Assembly: GCA_016212505.1 (NCBI GenBank)
Contig: JACRGB010000021.1
Span: 1 to 55,671 of the forward strand
Length of the DNA stretch: 55,671 bases
Direction of reading: 5' to 3'
Origin: Microcaldota archaeon
GTDB taxonomy: Archaea; Micrarchaeota; Micrarchaeia; Anstonellales; Bilamarchaeaceae
A model generated the notes under the pieces. That model was not told the origin of the DNA and ran no database searches. It worked only from the letters and a program-made list of their open reading frames with translations. Positions 49,144 to 55,671 of this stretch are shown here, piece by piece. Positions within the stretch are counted from its first letter, which is position 1. The number at the start of each line of letters is the position of its first letter. The translations under genes and the position numbers were made by a program.

Positions 49144-50682
49144 ATGAAATTCGCTTTATTTTCCATTTTGCTTTTGTTAGTTCTTTTTGGCTGCCTTGGC
49201 CAAGACCTATCCGCTGCCCAGAATCTAACCAACCAATCCAACCAGTCAGTAAATTCTTCTTTTAACTCTTTATGCTCTGGCGCTAGCGAATTCGATCCAT
49301 ATGCCAAGGGTCAGACTAATTTCAATGGAACGATCTACATTGATTCATGTGATTCAAATAATACTGTCCGAAAATATTTTTGTAAGGGCCCGGAGCTGGT
49401 CAATATTTCTTCAGCGTGCTATAGCGGATATTTTTGCAATGACGGTGCCTGCATAAAACTCAACGAACATAAACCTCTTGCAGAAGGGTGTATCGAAACC
49501 GGTGCTCCCAAAGACCCTTATTCTATTCATGGTGTTATTTATCAGGGATCTGATTATTCTGATCTTTGCCAGGGCGCATCCGACCTTTTACGTTATCACT
49601 GTCAAAACGGAAAATTAACCGATTCCCTTTATCATTGCACCCCCGGCGACCGTTGCCAAGACGGCCGCTGTGCCCATGGTTCGAGGTACTGCGAAGAATC
49701 GGGCAGCGCCGCGACCCTTTATGATGGCGGTGCGGCCATTGTGAAAAACCAGAACTACTGCCTAAACTCCTCAACACAACTGAAATATGGCTGCGCTAAT
49801 GGCTCAATAGTAAACGCGTCTGTTCAGTGCGACCAGAACAGTTATTGTTATGGAGATTCGTGCATTCAGACCTGCCAACCTTTGGGCCATTCCAATGGCC
49901 CGGGAGTTTTCTTCAAAGGCACTCCCTTTGTCAACTACTGCCAGGATAATTCCACACTCGTTAATTACACCTGCCTAAATGGGAATATTAAATTAAACAA
50001 GAAAGACTGCTCAGGTTATTGTCTTGGCAACCTTTGCCTTGACCAATCCCAATTGTCCTGCGCTTGGACTCCGGATGGTGGTGCATATTTATCTTATACT
50101 GAAAATGTTGTTTCTCAATTCAATAATAGCTGCCTAGATTATCACACTGCAAAAATATACCGATGCGATGGGTCTTCTGCTGTTTTAACCTATTCTGTTT
50201 GCCCCCTATACAATGTGTGCAGTGATGGTCAATGCATCCCAATAACCCATTCATCTTGTTACCCTAGCGACAGTCGGTCTACGCTGGATCCCCATCAAGC
50301 TTCCTCAATTTTCTTAACCGATGGTAGTTCAGTTACCAGTACCCGAAAAGATTCGTGTTACACAGATACTGCTGTTACAAAATATTCCTGTGACGGTTCG
50401 TATCCTAAGGTAAATTATGTTTACTGTGGCTCTGATGAGCGGTGCATTAACGGTGCTTGCGCATATGCCTATGGATGCCAGGAGACTCAGAGAACTTCAA
50501 CTTCGCCAGGAAAAGCCAGTCTATACGATCGGGGCAATCTTGTTCGGCAAGAGCAGGATATCTGTTTGAGTAATTCTACCTTAAGGCAAGTATCTTGTGA
50601 TTCAACAAATCATGTTGCCTATTCAAATCTTCCCTGCCAGAATGGTTTAAGTTGTGATGGCAATAGGGGAATATGCAAATAA
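49144..50682 (+). CDS. Cys-rich repeat lipoprotein, 512 aa
   Basis: The lipobox LLLVLFGCLG predicts anchoring at the outer face. The mature part is about seven repeats of 55-70 residues, each with the pattern (C)...DxC/xxC...Y.C.G......C....C.DG.C, for example CSGYCLGNLC, CPLYNVCSDGQC, CGSDERCINGAC. Most Cys probably form disulphides within a repeat. At least a dozen N-x-S/T sequons (NLT, NQS, NST, NYT, NAS) make it a likely target of surface N-glycosylation. No enzymatic motif is present. It is probably a surface adhesin-like or recognition protein; the family is not known to me. Confidence 0.65.
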   Translation: MKFALFSILLLLVLFGCLGQDLSAAQNLTNQSNQSVNSSFNSLCSGASEFDPYAKGQTNFNGTIYIDSCDSNNTVRKYFCKGPELVNISSACYSGYFCNDGACIKLNEHKPLAEGCIETGAPKDPYSIHGVIYQGSDYSDLCQGASDLLRYHCQNGKLTDSLYHCTPGDRCQDGRCAHGSRYCEESGSAATLYDGGAAIVKNQNYCLNSSTQLKYGCANGSIVNASVQCDQNSYCYGDSCIQTCQPLGHSNGPGVFFKGTPFVNYCQDNSTLVNYTCLNGNIKLNKKDCSGYCLGNLCLDQSQLSCAWTPDGGAYLSYTENVVSQFNNSCLDYHTAKIYRCDGSSAVLTYSVCPLYNVCSDGQCIPITHSSCYPSDSRSTLDPHQASSIFLTDGSSVTSTRKDSCYTDTAVTKYSCDGSYPKVNYVYCGSDERCINGACAYAYGCQETQRTSTSPGKASLYDRGNLVRQEQDICLSNSTLRQVSCDSTNHVAYSNLPCQNGLSCDGNRGICK

Positions 50683-50735
50683 TTTCACTGTAAAAATTCA
50701 CTATAAAATATGAAATTACGCTCAGGTGTAATACT

Positions 50736-51227
50736 ATGATAGTACCTAAACAGCATTTGGAAAAGGGAAATTTTGTGGATTTAATACATTCTTCCCAGCT
50801 ACAGCCTTGTGGCGTGGACATGACCCTTAAGGAGGCGTATACGTTCAGCTCAGCTGGTAAAATTGACTTCGATAATAAGGAAAGGAAGATTAGTGAAGTT
50901 GCACCGATCCCATTTGCAGCCGCGAGTGATGATGTAGCCCTTGCACCCGGAGCATACAAGGTAATGTTTAACGAATACGTCCGGATTCCAAAAGACTCGG
51001 CCGCGATCTGCTTGCCGCGCTCCTCACTATTACGGTGTGGTGTAACATTAGAATGCGCACTTTGGGATCCAGGTTATGAAGGAAGAAGCGAAGCTCTTTT
51101 GGTTGTGCGAAATGATCATGGTATAGTTTTAAAGAAAAATGCGAAAATCGGCCAGATGGTTTTCATCAAATTAGCCGAAGCTACTAATTCGCTTTATTCG
51201 GGCGTTTATAAGGGTGAGAATAAGTAA
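50736..51227 (+). CDS. dut: dUTPase / dCTP deaminase family protein
   Basis: A 163-aa trimeric-fold nucleotide enzyme. Landmarks are LQPCGVDMTLKEAYTFSSAG, KIDFDNKERKI, ICLPRSSLLRCGVTLE and ALWDPGYEGRSEALLVV. The IDFDNxxR segment and the GRSEALL ending match archaeal dUTP nucleotidohydrolases more than dCTP deaminases, so dUTP to dUMP is the likely reaction; bifunctional activity cannot be excluded. TATA (CTATAAAATA, near 50705) is about 30 nt upstream and CAGGTG about 10 nt before the ATG. The SDR gene follows with no gap. Confidence 0.82.
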   Translation: MIVPKQHLEKGNFVDLIHSSQLQPCGVDMTLKEAYTFSSAGKIDFDNKERKISEVAPIPFAAASDDVALAPGAYKVMFNEYVRIPKDSAAICLPRSSLLRCGVTLECALWDPGYEGRSEALLVVRNDHGIVLKKNAKIGQMVFIKLAEATNSLYSGVYKGENK

Positions 51228-52040
51228 ATGGCTGGCCCTCTAGAGCATGTTCGCGGAACCGTACTAATTACTGGCGCGAGCAGCGGTATTGGTTTTGAAC
51301 TAGCAAAATTATTTGCCAAAGACGGCTACTGCCTTGTCCTGGTAGCAAGAAAAAAAGACGCGCTTGAAAATTCAGCAAAAGAATTACGTTCACGTTCCTC
51401 ATCTCCTGACATTTCCATTACTACGATCCCAAAAGATCTTTCGATTCCAGATTCCGCTCAAGAAATTTTTGATGAACTCACAAAACAAAAAATAAAAATC
51501 GATATTTTGGTAAACAACGCAGGTTTTGGAAATTACGGGTTCTTTTACGAAACCAACTGGATAACTGAACAAAAAATGATCCAGCTCAATATCGCGTCAC
51601 TGACCGAGCTAACAAAATTGTCCGTTAAGCAGATGGTTGAGCGTAAATATGGGAAAATCCTGAATGTTGCTTCCACTGCCGCGTTCCAACCCGGGCCTTT
51701 AATGGCAGTCTATTATGCAACCAAGGCATATGTTTTGCATTTTTCCGAAGCTTTGGCAAATGAACTAAAAGGAACTGGTGTAACTGTCACTACCCTTTGT
51801 CCTGGTCCAACTGTTTCATCATTCCAGAAAACTGCGGAAATGGAAAAATCCCGAATTGCAAATCAACCTTCTGCCCTTGATAATCCAGAACATGTTGCCA
51901 AGGTTGGCTATGATGCACTCATGAAGGGGAAAACCGTAGTAATCCCCGGATTCAAAAACAATTTGTTCGCATTTTTGGTTAGGTTAACTCCAAGGGATAT
52001 TGTTACCTCGATCGTCAGGCAAGTTGATGAGCGAATTTAG
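51228..52040 (+). CDS. Short-chain dehydrogenase/reductase
   Basis: A 270-aa classical SDR: cofactor motif LITGASSGIGFELAKLFA, ILVNNAGFGNYG, catalytic Ser (VASTAAFQPG) and YxxxK in YYATKAYVLHFSEALANEL, then CPGPT. An Arg after strand 2 (LVARKKD) suggests NADP(H). It resembles the DltE-like group, with an extra C-terminal region (about 230-270). Starts directly after the dUTPase stop. Substrate unknown. Confidence 0.82.
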   Translation: MAGPLEHVRGTVLITGASSGIGFELAKLFAKDGYCLVLVARKKDALENSAKELRSRSSSPDISITTIPKDLSIPDSAQEIFDELTKQKIKIDILVNNAGFGNYGFFYETNWITEQKMIQLNIASLTELTKLSVKQMVERKYGKILNVASTAAFQPGPLMAVYYATKAYVLHFSEALANELKGTGVTVTTLCPGPTVSSFQKTAEMEKSRIANQPSALDNPEHVAKVGYDALMKGKTVVIPGFKNNLFAFLVRLTPRDIVTSIVRQVDERI

Positions 52041-52059
52041 ACTCTAAATGTATTGGTGC

Positions 52060-52494
52060 TTAAACGTCCAATATTACTAATGCAGTCCATCCACTTTTTG
52101 TTTTTTCAACCTTGAAGAGATGCCAGCTTACTGCCTTAACATCTACAAGAAGCTCGTGCTTTTTCATATCTAACTTTTCGCCTTTACATTTGGCAGCAAG
52201 CGAGTATGTTCCACCTTTTGCTTTTTCAATTTTCAAATTATAAGAAACATAGAGCATGAGTTTTGCATCTTTTAGGAAAATTAGTTCCTGAAGGAAGTTG
52301 GCCAGTAACCGCTCAACATCCTCCCCTTTTATTTTAAATTTTGATTCTTTTTTCGGCTCTATTTTCTTCAAATCCTGTACCTGGGTTGCCATTAATGCAT
52401 TGGCAGCTGATTCAAACGTCTCTTCAAGAGTTTTACCTTTAGCTTCAAATGCAACATCGGCCATAGTCAGCCCTTCTATGAATTTGAATCCCAT
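52060..52494 (-). CDS. Archaease
   Basis: 144 aa, the activator that promotes guanylylation and multiple turnover of the RtcB tRNA ligase. The family landmarks are present: FIEGLTMADVAFEAKGKTLE (D near the start), FESAANALMATQVQDLKKI, VERLLANFLQELIFLKDAKL and DVKAVSWHLFKVEKTKSGW with the terminal VILDV. RtcB itself is not in the window. It is a plausible partner for joining the halves of the intron-bearing tRNA-Asn 4 kb away. The first half of the 177-nt upstream gap holds a hairpin (52530-52555). Confidence 0.88.
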   Translation of the reverse strand: MGFKFIEGLTMADVAFEAKGKTLEETFESAANALMATQVQDLKKIEPKKESKFKIKGEDVERLLANFLQELIFLKDAKLMLYVSYNLKIEKAKGGTYSLAAKCKGEKLDMKKHELLVDVKAVSWHLFKVEKTKSGWTALVILDV

Positions 52495-52529
52495 AATTTC
52501 ATTCCTTAATTTAGCAAGTCCGTTTTTTG

Positions 52530-52555
52530 TGCACTTTTTTTCCTAAAAAAGTGCA
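52530..52555. repeat. Perfect hairpin upstream of archaease
   Basis: GCACTTTTTT/AAAAAAGTGC (52531-52554, extendable by one T-A pair), loop TCCT, 36 nt before the archaease start. The same loop occurs in the argS leader hairpin. The rest of the 52495-52671 gap shows nothing recognisable. Confidence 0.45.
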
Positions 52556-52671
52556 ACCAGTCCCCGCCGCTTCTCATACGCTTGGCAAAATTTATTCCGT
52601 TCATCGAAGCATTGGTTCATCCTTGATATTAACTTGATAAAGAAGGATTAAATGTTTTGGTTATTTGCCTG

Positions 52672-53412
52672 CTAGTCCCCTTTTCCTTCCAACAGTGCCT
52701 GTGCAGTTTCTGCTCCAAATGAAGCGGCTATTCTGGCCACTGCTTCTTCTACTGTAAATTTTAATTTCCCTTCCTGAACAAGTTGCAAAATAACTGTAGG
52801 ATCATCAATTTGTCTAAGCAACTTCCGTTCTAAATTCCGATGATTGACTTTTCCACTTTCCAAAAGTTCCACTGCTTTTTCAGGAAACTTATACTTTACA
52901 AGAAGTTCTTTCCAATACCCTATATCGCTGATTTGATATTGCGCCCAGTTATCCTCTATCGTCCCATCCAAAATCCTATCGTAGAGATATTCTAGCTGTT
53001 GCCGCAGGCCCTGGGCGATCAGAGCTTCTTTTTCTTCCCGCAATTTCTTCAAACGAAATGCAATTTTAAGTAAATATGCGGTTCCCAATATTATGATCGG
53101 TATTCCTATGATTCCCATTGAACCAATTATGGCTGCTGCACCTAAAATCGTAGCTAGCCCAGACAAGACAAAAGGAATTGTTTTGCTAGCTGCTCCTCCT
53201 TCAAGTACCTCATCAGCAAGCAAAATATCCCGTCCAGTACTTTTTACAATACCTACTTGCATTTCACTGGAGATTTTTCTACCTTCAGATATAGTTATGC
53301 TCCCTTCAGGCCTCCTAACTATTACCCTTTCTCCTTCATCAGCAAGAATTTTTCCCTTGAATCCTGGAAGTACTGTTAGCTTATCTCCATCTCCATTCTT
53401 TTTTTGTCTCAT
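52672..53412 (-). CDS. Membrane protein of unknown function, 246 aa
   Basis: The first 70 residues look like a small beta-barrel, with strands such as VLPGFKGKILADEGERVIVR and GIVKSTGRDILLADEV. Two adjacent membrane helices follow (about 80-115, IPFVLSGLATILGAAAIIGS, GIIGIPIIILGTAYLLKIAF), then a charged helical C-terminus (LRQQLEYLYDRILDGTIEDN; VELLESGKVNHRNLERKLLR). The last part resembles SHOCT-like or tandem short helices but is not assigned. The ATG at 53412 has an SD (GAGGTGG). A TCATCCAT/ATGGATGA hairpin (near 53421-53444) and the palindrome at 53476 lie upstream. It may be controlled by the adjacent HTH_10 gene. Confidence 0.5.
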   Translation of the reverse strand: MRQKKNGDGDKLTVLPGFKGKILADEGERVIVRRPEGSITISEGRKISSEMQVGIVKSTGRDILLADEVLEGGAASKTIPFVLSGLATILGAAAIIGSMGIIGIPIIILGTAYLLKIAFRLKKLREEKEALIAQGLRQQLEYLYDRILDGTIEDNWAQYQISDIGYWKELLVKYKFPEKAVELLESGKVNHRNLERKLLRQIDDPTVILQLVQEGKLKFTVEEAVARIAASFGAETAQALLEGKGD

Positions 53413-53475
53413 TCATCCACCTCATCCATTTCTTTCTATGGATGATTCTGGAGGTTTGTGTATATTTTAATTTAC

Positions 53476-53489
53476 CCTCACATGTGAGG
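53476..53489. promoter_or_regulatory. Perfect 14-nt palindrome, putative regulator site
   Basis: CCTCACATGTGAGG lies between the HTH_10 gene (its 3' end is 2 nt away) and the promoter of the downstream membrane-protein gene. A related sequence, CCTCATATATGTGGG, overlaps the start codon of the HTH_10 gene on its own strand (54161-54147). Confidence 0.5.
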
Positions 53490-53490
53490 T

Positions 53491-54153
53491 TTATTTTACC
53501 TGATTCATCAGATTAGGCATTAACTTTTCCTCAGCCCTCTTGAGGTGCTCCCTATAAGTCGGAACAGAAACCTGCATTGCTTTTGAAAGCTGCTTAAAAT
53601 TAGTTTTTTTAGGCCAGGCATAATAACCAAACTCAAAAGCAAGAGTTATCGCCTGCCTTTGCTGAGGAGTTAATTTTGGCAAAAACCTTGAGAAATATAT
53701 GTCACTTAGTTTTGTTTGTTTTATGCTCTCCACGACTATTTTTTCCGCAATTTTATTCAAGTCCGCTAAGAAATTCGTAATTATGCCTTTGTCCCATGTT
53801 GCAATTTCCCAATGCTCCACTCCGCTCGTGTCAATGTTTATCGGTTTTGTAAATATAAGACGAGGCGCAAGTCCAGACCAAATGCTTACTGGTATTGCTT
53901 TTGAGGTAACTTCTATCAAAAATACTGTATTGCCTTCCTGCTCAAGGTTCTTTATTCTTTTATCTTTTTCTAAGGCTTTGACGAATTTGTTAATGTTCTC
54001 TTCTGGTCCCCAAAGAGTATGCACCTCCGGGGAATATGTGACTCCTTTTTCAACAAAAACATTAAATGGCTGGGAGATGGTCGCAACTTTGAATTCCCTG
54101 CATTTATTTCCGATAATGCAATCATGAAGAATCGTTATTCGTGCAACCCACAT
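53491..54153 (-). CDS. HTH_10 (Bat-like) transcriptional regulator
   Basis: 220 aa. The C-terminal 55 residues are a typical bacterio-opsin-activator HTH: LTPQQRQAITLAFEFGYYAW, KKTNFKQLSKAMQVSVPTYR, EHLKRAEEKL. The N-terminal 150 residues are an alpha/beta sensor-like domain (MWVARITILHDCIIGNKCRE) with three Cys and no recognised ligand motif. The TATA box (AATTTAAATC, near 54180) is about 27 nt before the ATG, so the mRNA is leaderless. The palindrome-like site at the start codon suggests autoregulation. The downstream membrane-protein gene is the likely target. Confidence 0.82.
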   Translation of the reverse strand: MWVARITILHDCIIGNKCREFKVATISQPFNVFVEKGVTYSPEVHTLWGPEENINKFVKALEKDKRIKNLEQEGNTVFLIEVTSKAIPVSIWSGLAPRLIFTKPINIDTSGVEHWEIATWDKGIITNFLADLNKIAEKIVVESIKQTKLSDIYFSRFLPKLTPQQRQAITLAFEFGYYAWPKKTNFKQLSKAMQVSVPTYREHLKRAEEKLMPNLMNQVK

Positions 54154-54258
54154 ATATGAGGTTTCTATCTGGAAGATTTAAATTCTGTGACATTGCTTTA
54201 TAAGCATGCATCCAACATCATCTTCTCCAACTTAACAAAAATAAAGAGGTGCTTTAGC

Positions 54259-54297
54259 ATGAATAAAAAACAAAAAAGGTGGTTGGAAATCCAGTAA
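54259..54297 (+). other. 12-codon micro-ORF with strong SD
   Basis: A GAGGTG SD sits 7-8 nt before an ATG at 54259; a TATA-like CTTTATAAG lies upstream (about 54197-54205). The frame is MNKKQKRWLEIQ then TAA. Removing one A from the run before GGTGG would open a longer frame (GGWKSSNDVSDSLAALFSVF...) to a TGA at 54410. This may be a decayed gene, a regulatory peptide or chance. The gap 54154-54387 holds nothing else apart from the TATA box (TTTAAAAAC, 54356-54364) of the next gene. Confidence 0.3.
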
Positions 54298-54387
54298 TGA
54301 CGTTTCAGATAGCTTAGCGGCGCTATTTTCTGTATTTTATCCACAAAAATATACATTTAAAAACTCTAATTATCACATTTATGTCAT

Positions 54388-55551
54388 ATGTTTACTCCCG
54401 GTGAGCTTATGACATTGGCAGATCAACCTCCATTTCAAACAGGACATGCTCCCTTTGTTGCTAGAGATCTTCAGGTCATTCCTTGGAACGAAAATGTAAT
54501 GAACTTAATTTCTACCTTGATGAATTATGGGCTTGCTTCTATTGATGGCAGCATCTTTAGTCTAAAACAAACTGAAAATGGTTTGTATTTAGTATTTGTT
54601 GATGGTTTTGCCAAATCCTTTCGATTTCCTTATAATGTTGCAATGGCGTCCGGAGAATTTGAGGAAGAAGATATAGGTACTTTGGACCAAGCGATCAGAT
54701 CAAGTAGAAACCATGACTTTTCCTACCCGGTTTCATTGCCTCTTCAAACCGGAGCATTAACTGCCCAAAGCTCTCATGATCTTCTTATTCTTACTGCATT
54801 TGCAAATTTTGAGGCTGGATTTGTTGAAATGAACTACTTAAGGCCAATTGCAGGGCCTAGTGATTGCACTAAGAAAGGTGTCCCTGCAGATTGCGCTATA
54901 GATGCAAACCTCTACCACACCACATTTTCTCTTATTCCCTTTTTTTGGCCCGCCATCTTAGGTCCAAAATCCCCAACTCATCCAGGAATAAACGTTTTGT
55001 TGTCTCAAAATAGTCATTCTCCTCACCCAAGCGTAGATCGCATAAGATTCAAAGCAAGTTCAGAATATCATACTAGATCAAGGGCAGTTAGAGAAAAGCG
55101 ACTTTTTAATGCGAGATTTGCAGGCAATAACCCAAAGTCTGAATTTTACCTTGGCGATGTTCTTCTCTTGGATTGGGCCATGAATTATTTAAGAGAAGCT
55201 TCGGGCTCAAACTTTTTTGTTGTTGAGCAAGATGGCACTTTTCATACTCCTAAAGCTGATGGTTCTATATTTCCTGGTTTAAATAGAAGATTTGTAATAA
55301 TGGATTTGGTGAATGGGCCAGTTGGAAAGGCCATGGGATGGAAAATGGCTGATGAGGAAGAAGAAATGTCCCTTGCCGATTTAAGAAATTACCGAAAGAA
55401 GGGAGCATCAGTTTTCTTTACAGGAAGTGCTCTTGGTGTTGTAGCTGCTAAAAAAGTAATCATAGCAAAAGTTCCAAGGCCTACTTCATTATCTGATTAT
55501 GAAATTCTTGACTTTACCATCAATCAACATGTAAATCGGGTTGCGCGCTAA
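54388..55551 (+). CDS. Divergent class IV aminotransferase-like (BCAT-like) protein
   Basis: 387 aa. The C-terminal half resembles branched-chain aminotransferases: SSEYHTRSRAVREKRLFNAR (possible PLP lysine near 236), YLGDVLLLDWAMNYLREASGSN, FFVVEQDGTFHTPKADGSIF and PGLNRRFVIMDL correspond to the EGxxxNxFxV...TP...LxGxTR run of class IV PLP enzymes. MNYLRPIAG may match the IRP motif. The N-terminal half is poorly conserved, and spacing around the lysine is shortened, so activity is not assured. The ATG lies about 28 nt after TTTAAAAAC (leaderless). A strong hairpin follows the stop. Confidence 0.5.
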   Translation: MFTPGELMTLADQPPFQTGHAPFVARDLQVIPWNENVMNLISTLMNYGLASIDGSIFSLKQTENGLYLVFVDGFAKSFRFPYNVAMASGEFEEEDIGTLDQAIRSSRNHDFSYPVSLPLQTGALTAQSSHDLLILTAFANFEAGFVEMNYLRPIAGPSDCTKKGVPADCAIDANLYHTTFSLIPFFWPAILGPKSPTHPGINVLLSQNSHSPHPSVDRIRFKASSEYHTRSRAVREKRLFNARFAGNNPKSEFYLGDVLLLDWAMNYLREASGSNFFVVEQDGTFHTPKADGSIFPGLNRRFVIMDLVNGPVGKAMGWKMADEEEEMSLADLRNYRKKGASVFFTGSALGVVAAKKVIIAKVPRPTSLSDYEILDFTINQHVNRVAR

Positions 55552-55552
55552 T

Positions 55553-55574
55553 CCCCACCTTTTCTAAGGTGGGG
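55553..55574 (+). terminator. Hairpin directly after the BCAT-like gene
   Basis: CCCCACCTT/AAGGTGGGG, 9 bp, loop TTCT, beginning two nt after the stop. There is no T-run after it. Similar arms (CTCCACCTTTT) occur in the second intron of tRNA-Asn. Confidence 0.5.
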
Positions 55575-55602
55575 TCGTAAAAGCGCAACAAATGGTAAGG
55601 GG

Positions 55603-55632
55603 TTAAGGGGAAAAGCCAGATTTTCCCCTTAA
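55603..55632. terminator. 12-bp hairpin near the window end
   Basis: TTAAGGGGAAAA/TTTTCCCCTTAA, loop GCCAGA, followed by GTATCTAATTTTTA. It could terminate transcripts from either side. Confidence 0.5.
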
Positions 55633-55671
55633 GTATCTAATTTTTACCGGAATATTTTTGCTCAGTAGTGG

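Noticed and set aside
52495..52671. A tRNA or other RNA gene in this gap
   Set aside because: No acceptor/T-loop pattern could be found; only one hairpin is visible.
1..55671. Insertion sequences, transposases or prophage
   Set aside because: No transposase, integrase or phage structural motif was seen in any gene.

Overview
This window is archaeal and most likely from a DPANN lineage (Diapherotrites, Micrarchaeota or Woesearchaeales type; I cannot resolve which). The evidence is TFB, aIF2-beta, aIF1A, Rio1, a Dim2/Pno1-like KH protein, topoisomerase VI A and B, archaeal topoisomerase IA, archaease, an HTH_10 regulator and a tRNA with introns and no encoded CCA. Translation starts use two modes. 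Many genes are apparently leaderless, with a TATA box 25-28 nt before the start codon; others have a GGTGA-type Shine-Dalgarno (SD). TGA, TAA and TAG all serve as ordinary stops. DPANN-like traits include many small genes, Cys-rich lipoproteins and a VirB2-like pilin.

Region by region: 1-287 is the start of a VirB2/TrbC-like pilin gene. 354-10287 is a surface-glycan locus: a GT39 mannosyltransferase with its polyprenyl-phosphate-mannose synthase, another GT2, a large membrane protein, two methyltransferases, a WlbA/WlbC/WlbB-like trio for a diacetamido sugar and a NagX-like membrane acyltransferase. 10383-11020 is a MntA-HepT toxin-antitoxin pair. 11035-17219 holds a stand-alone NFACT-R protein, a PurS-PurL fusion, a small lipoprotein and argS behind a hairpin-rich leader. 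17232-19106 is a translation operon (aIF2-beta, aIF1A, Rio1 and a frameshifted small gene). 19203-28567 has a Ser/Thr kinase, topA-pgk, two small winged-helix proteins, an MTA/SAH deaminase, an exported trypsin-like protease and TFB.

28649-30246 is the most unusual part: a 383-nt gene-free stretch with two apparent C/D-box sRNAs and a 55-nt tandem repeat whose hairpins keep pairing while changing sequence, just upstream of an exported PLD nuclease. 31345-39100 encodes a 1655-aa membrane protein and an 867-aa lipoprotein with a lytic-transglycosylase-like domain. Together with the pilin, these suggest an envelope-spanning, type IV secretion-like apparatus (inference). 39155-42362 has hicB, a hicA broken by one TGA, and topoisomerase VI.

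42576-47522 has a receiver-domain protein, the KH protein with a HEAT-like partner, a thioredoxin-fold protein, a hydrolase and an AbrB-PIN toxin-antitoxin pair. 47598-47838 is a tRNA-Asn(GUU) interrupted twice, in the D-loop and at 37/38. 47984-55551 has small operon genes, a nucleotidyltransferase, a seven-repeat Cys-rich lipoprotein, dUTPase, SDR, archaease, a Bat-like regulator and a divergent class IV aminotransferase-like protein. Short perfect palindromes are strikingly common between genes across the whole window.
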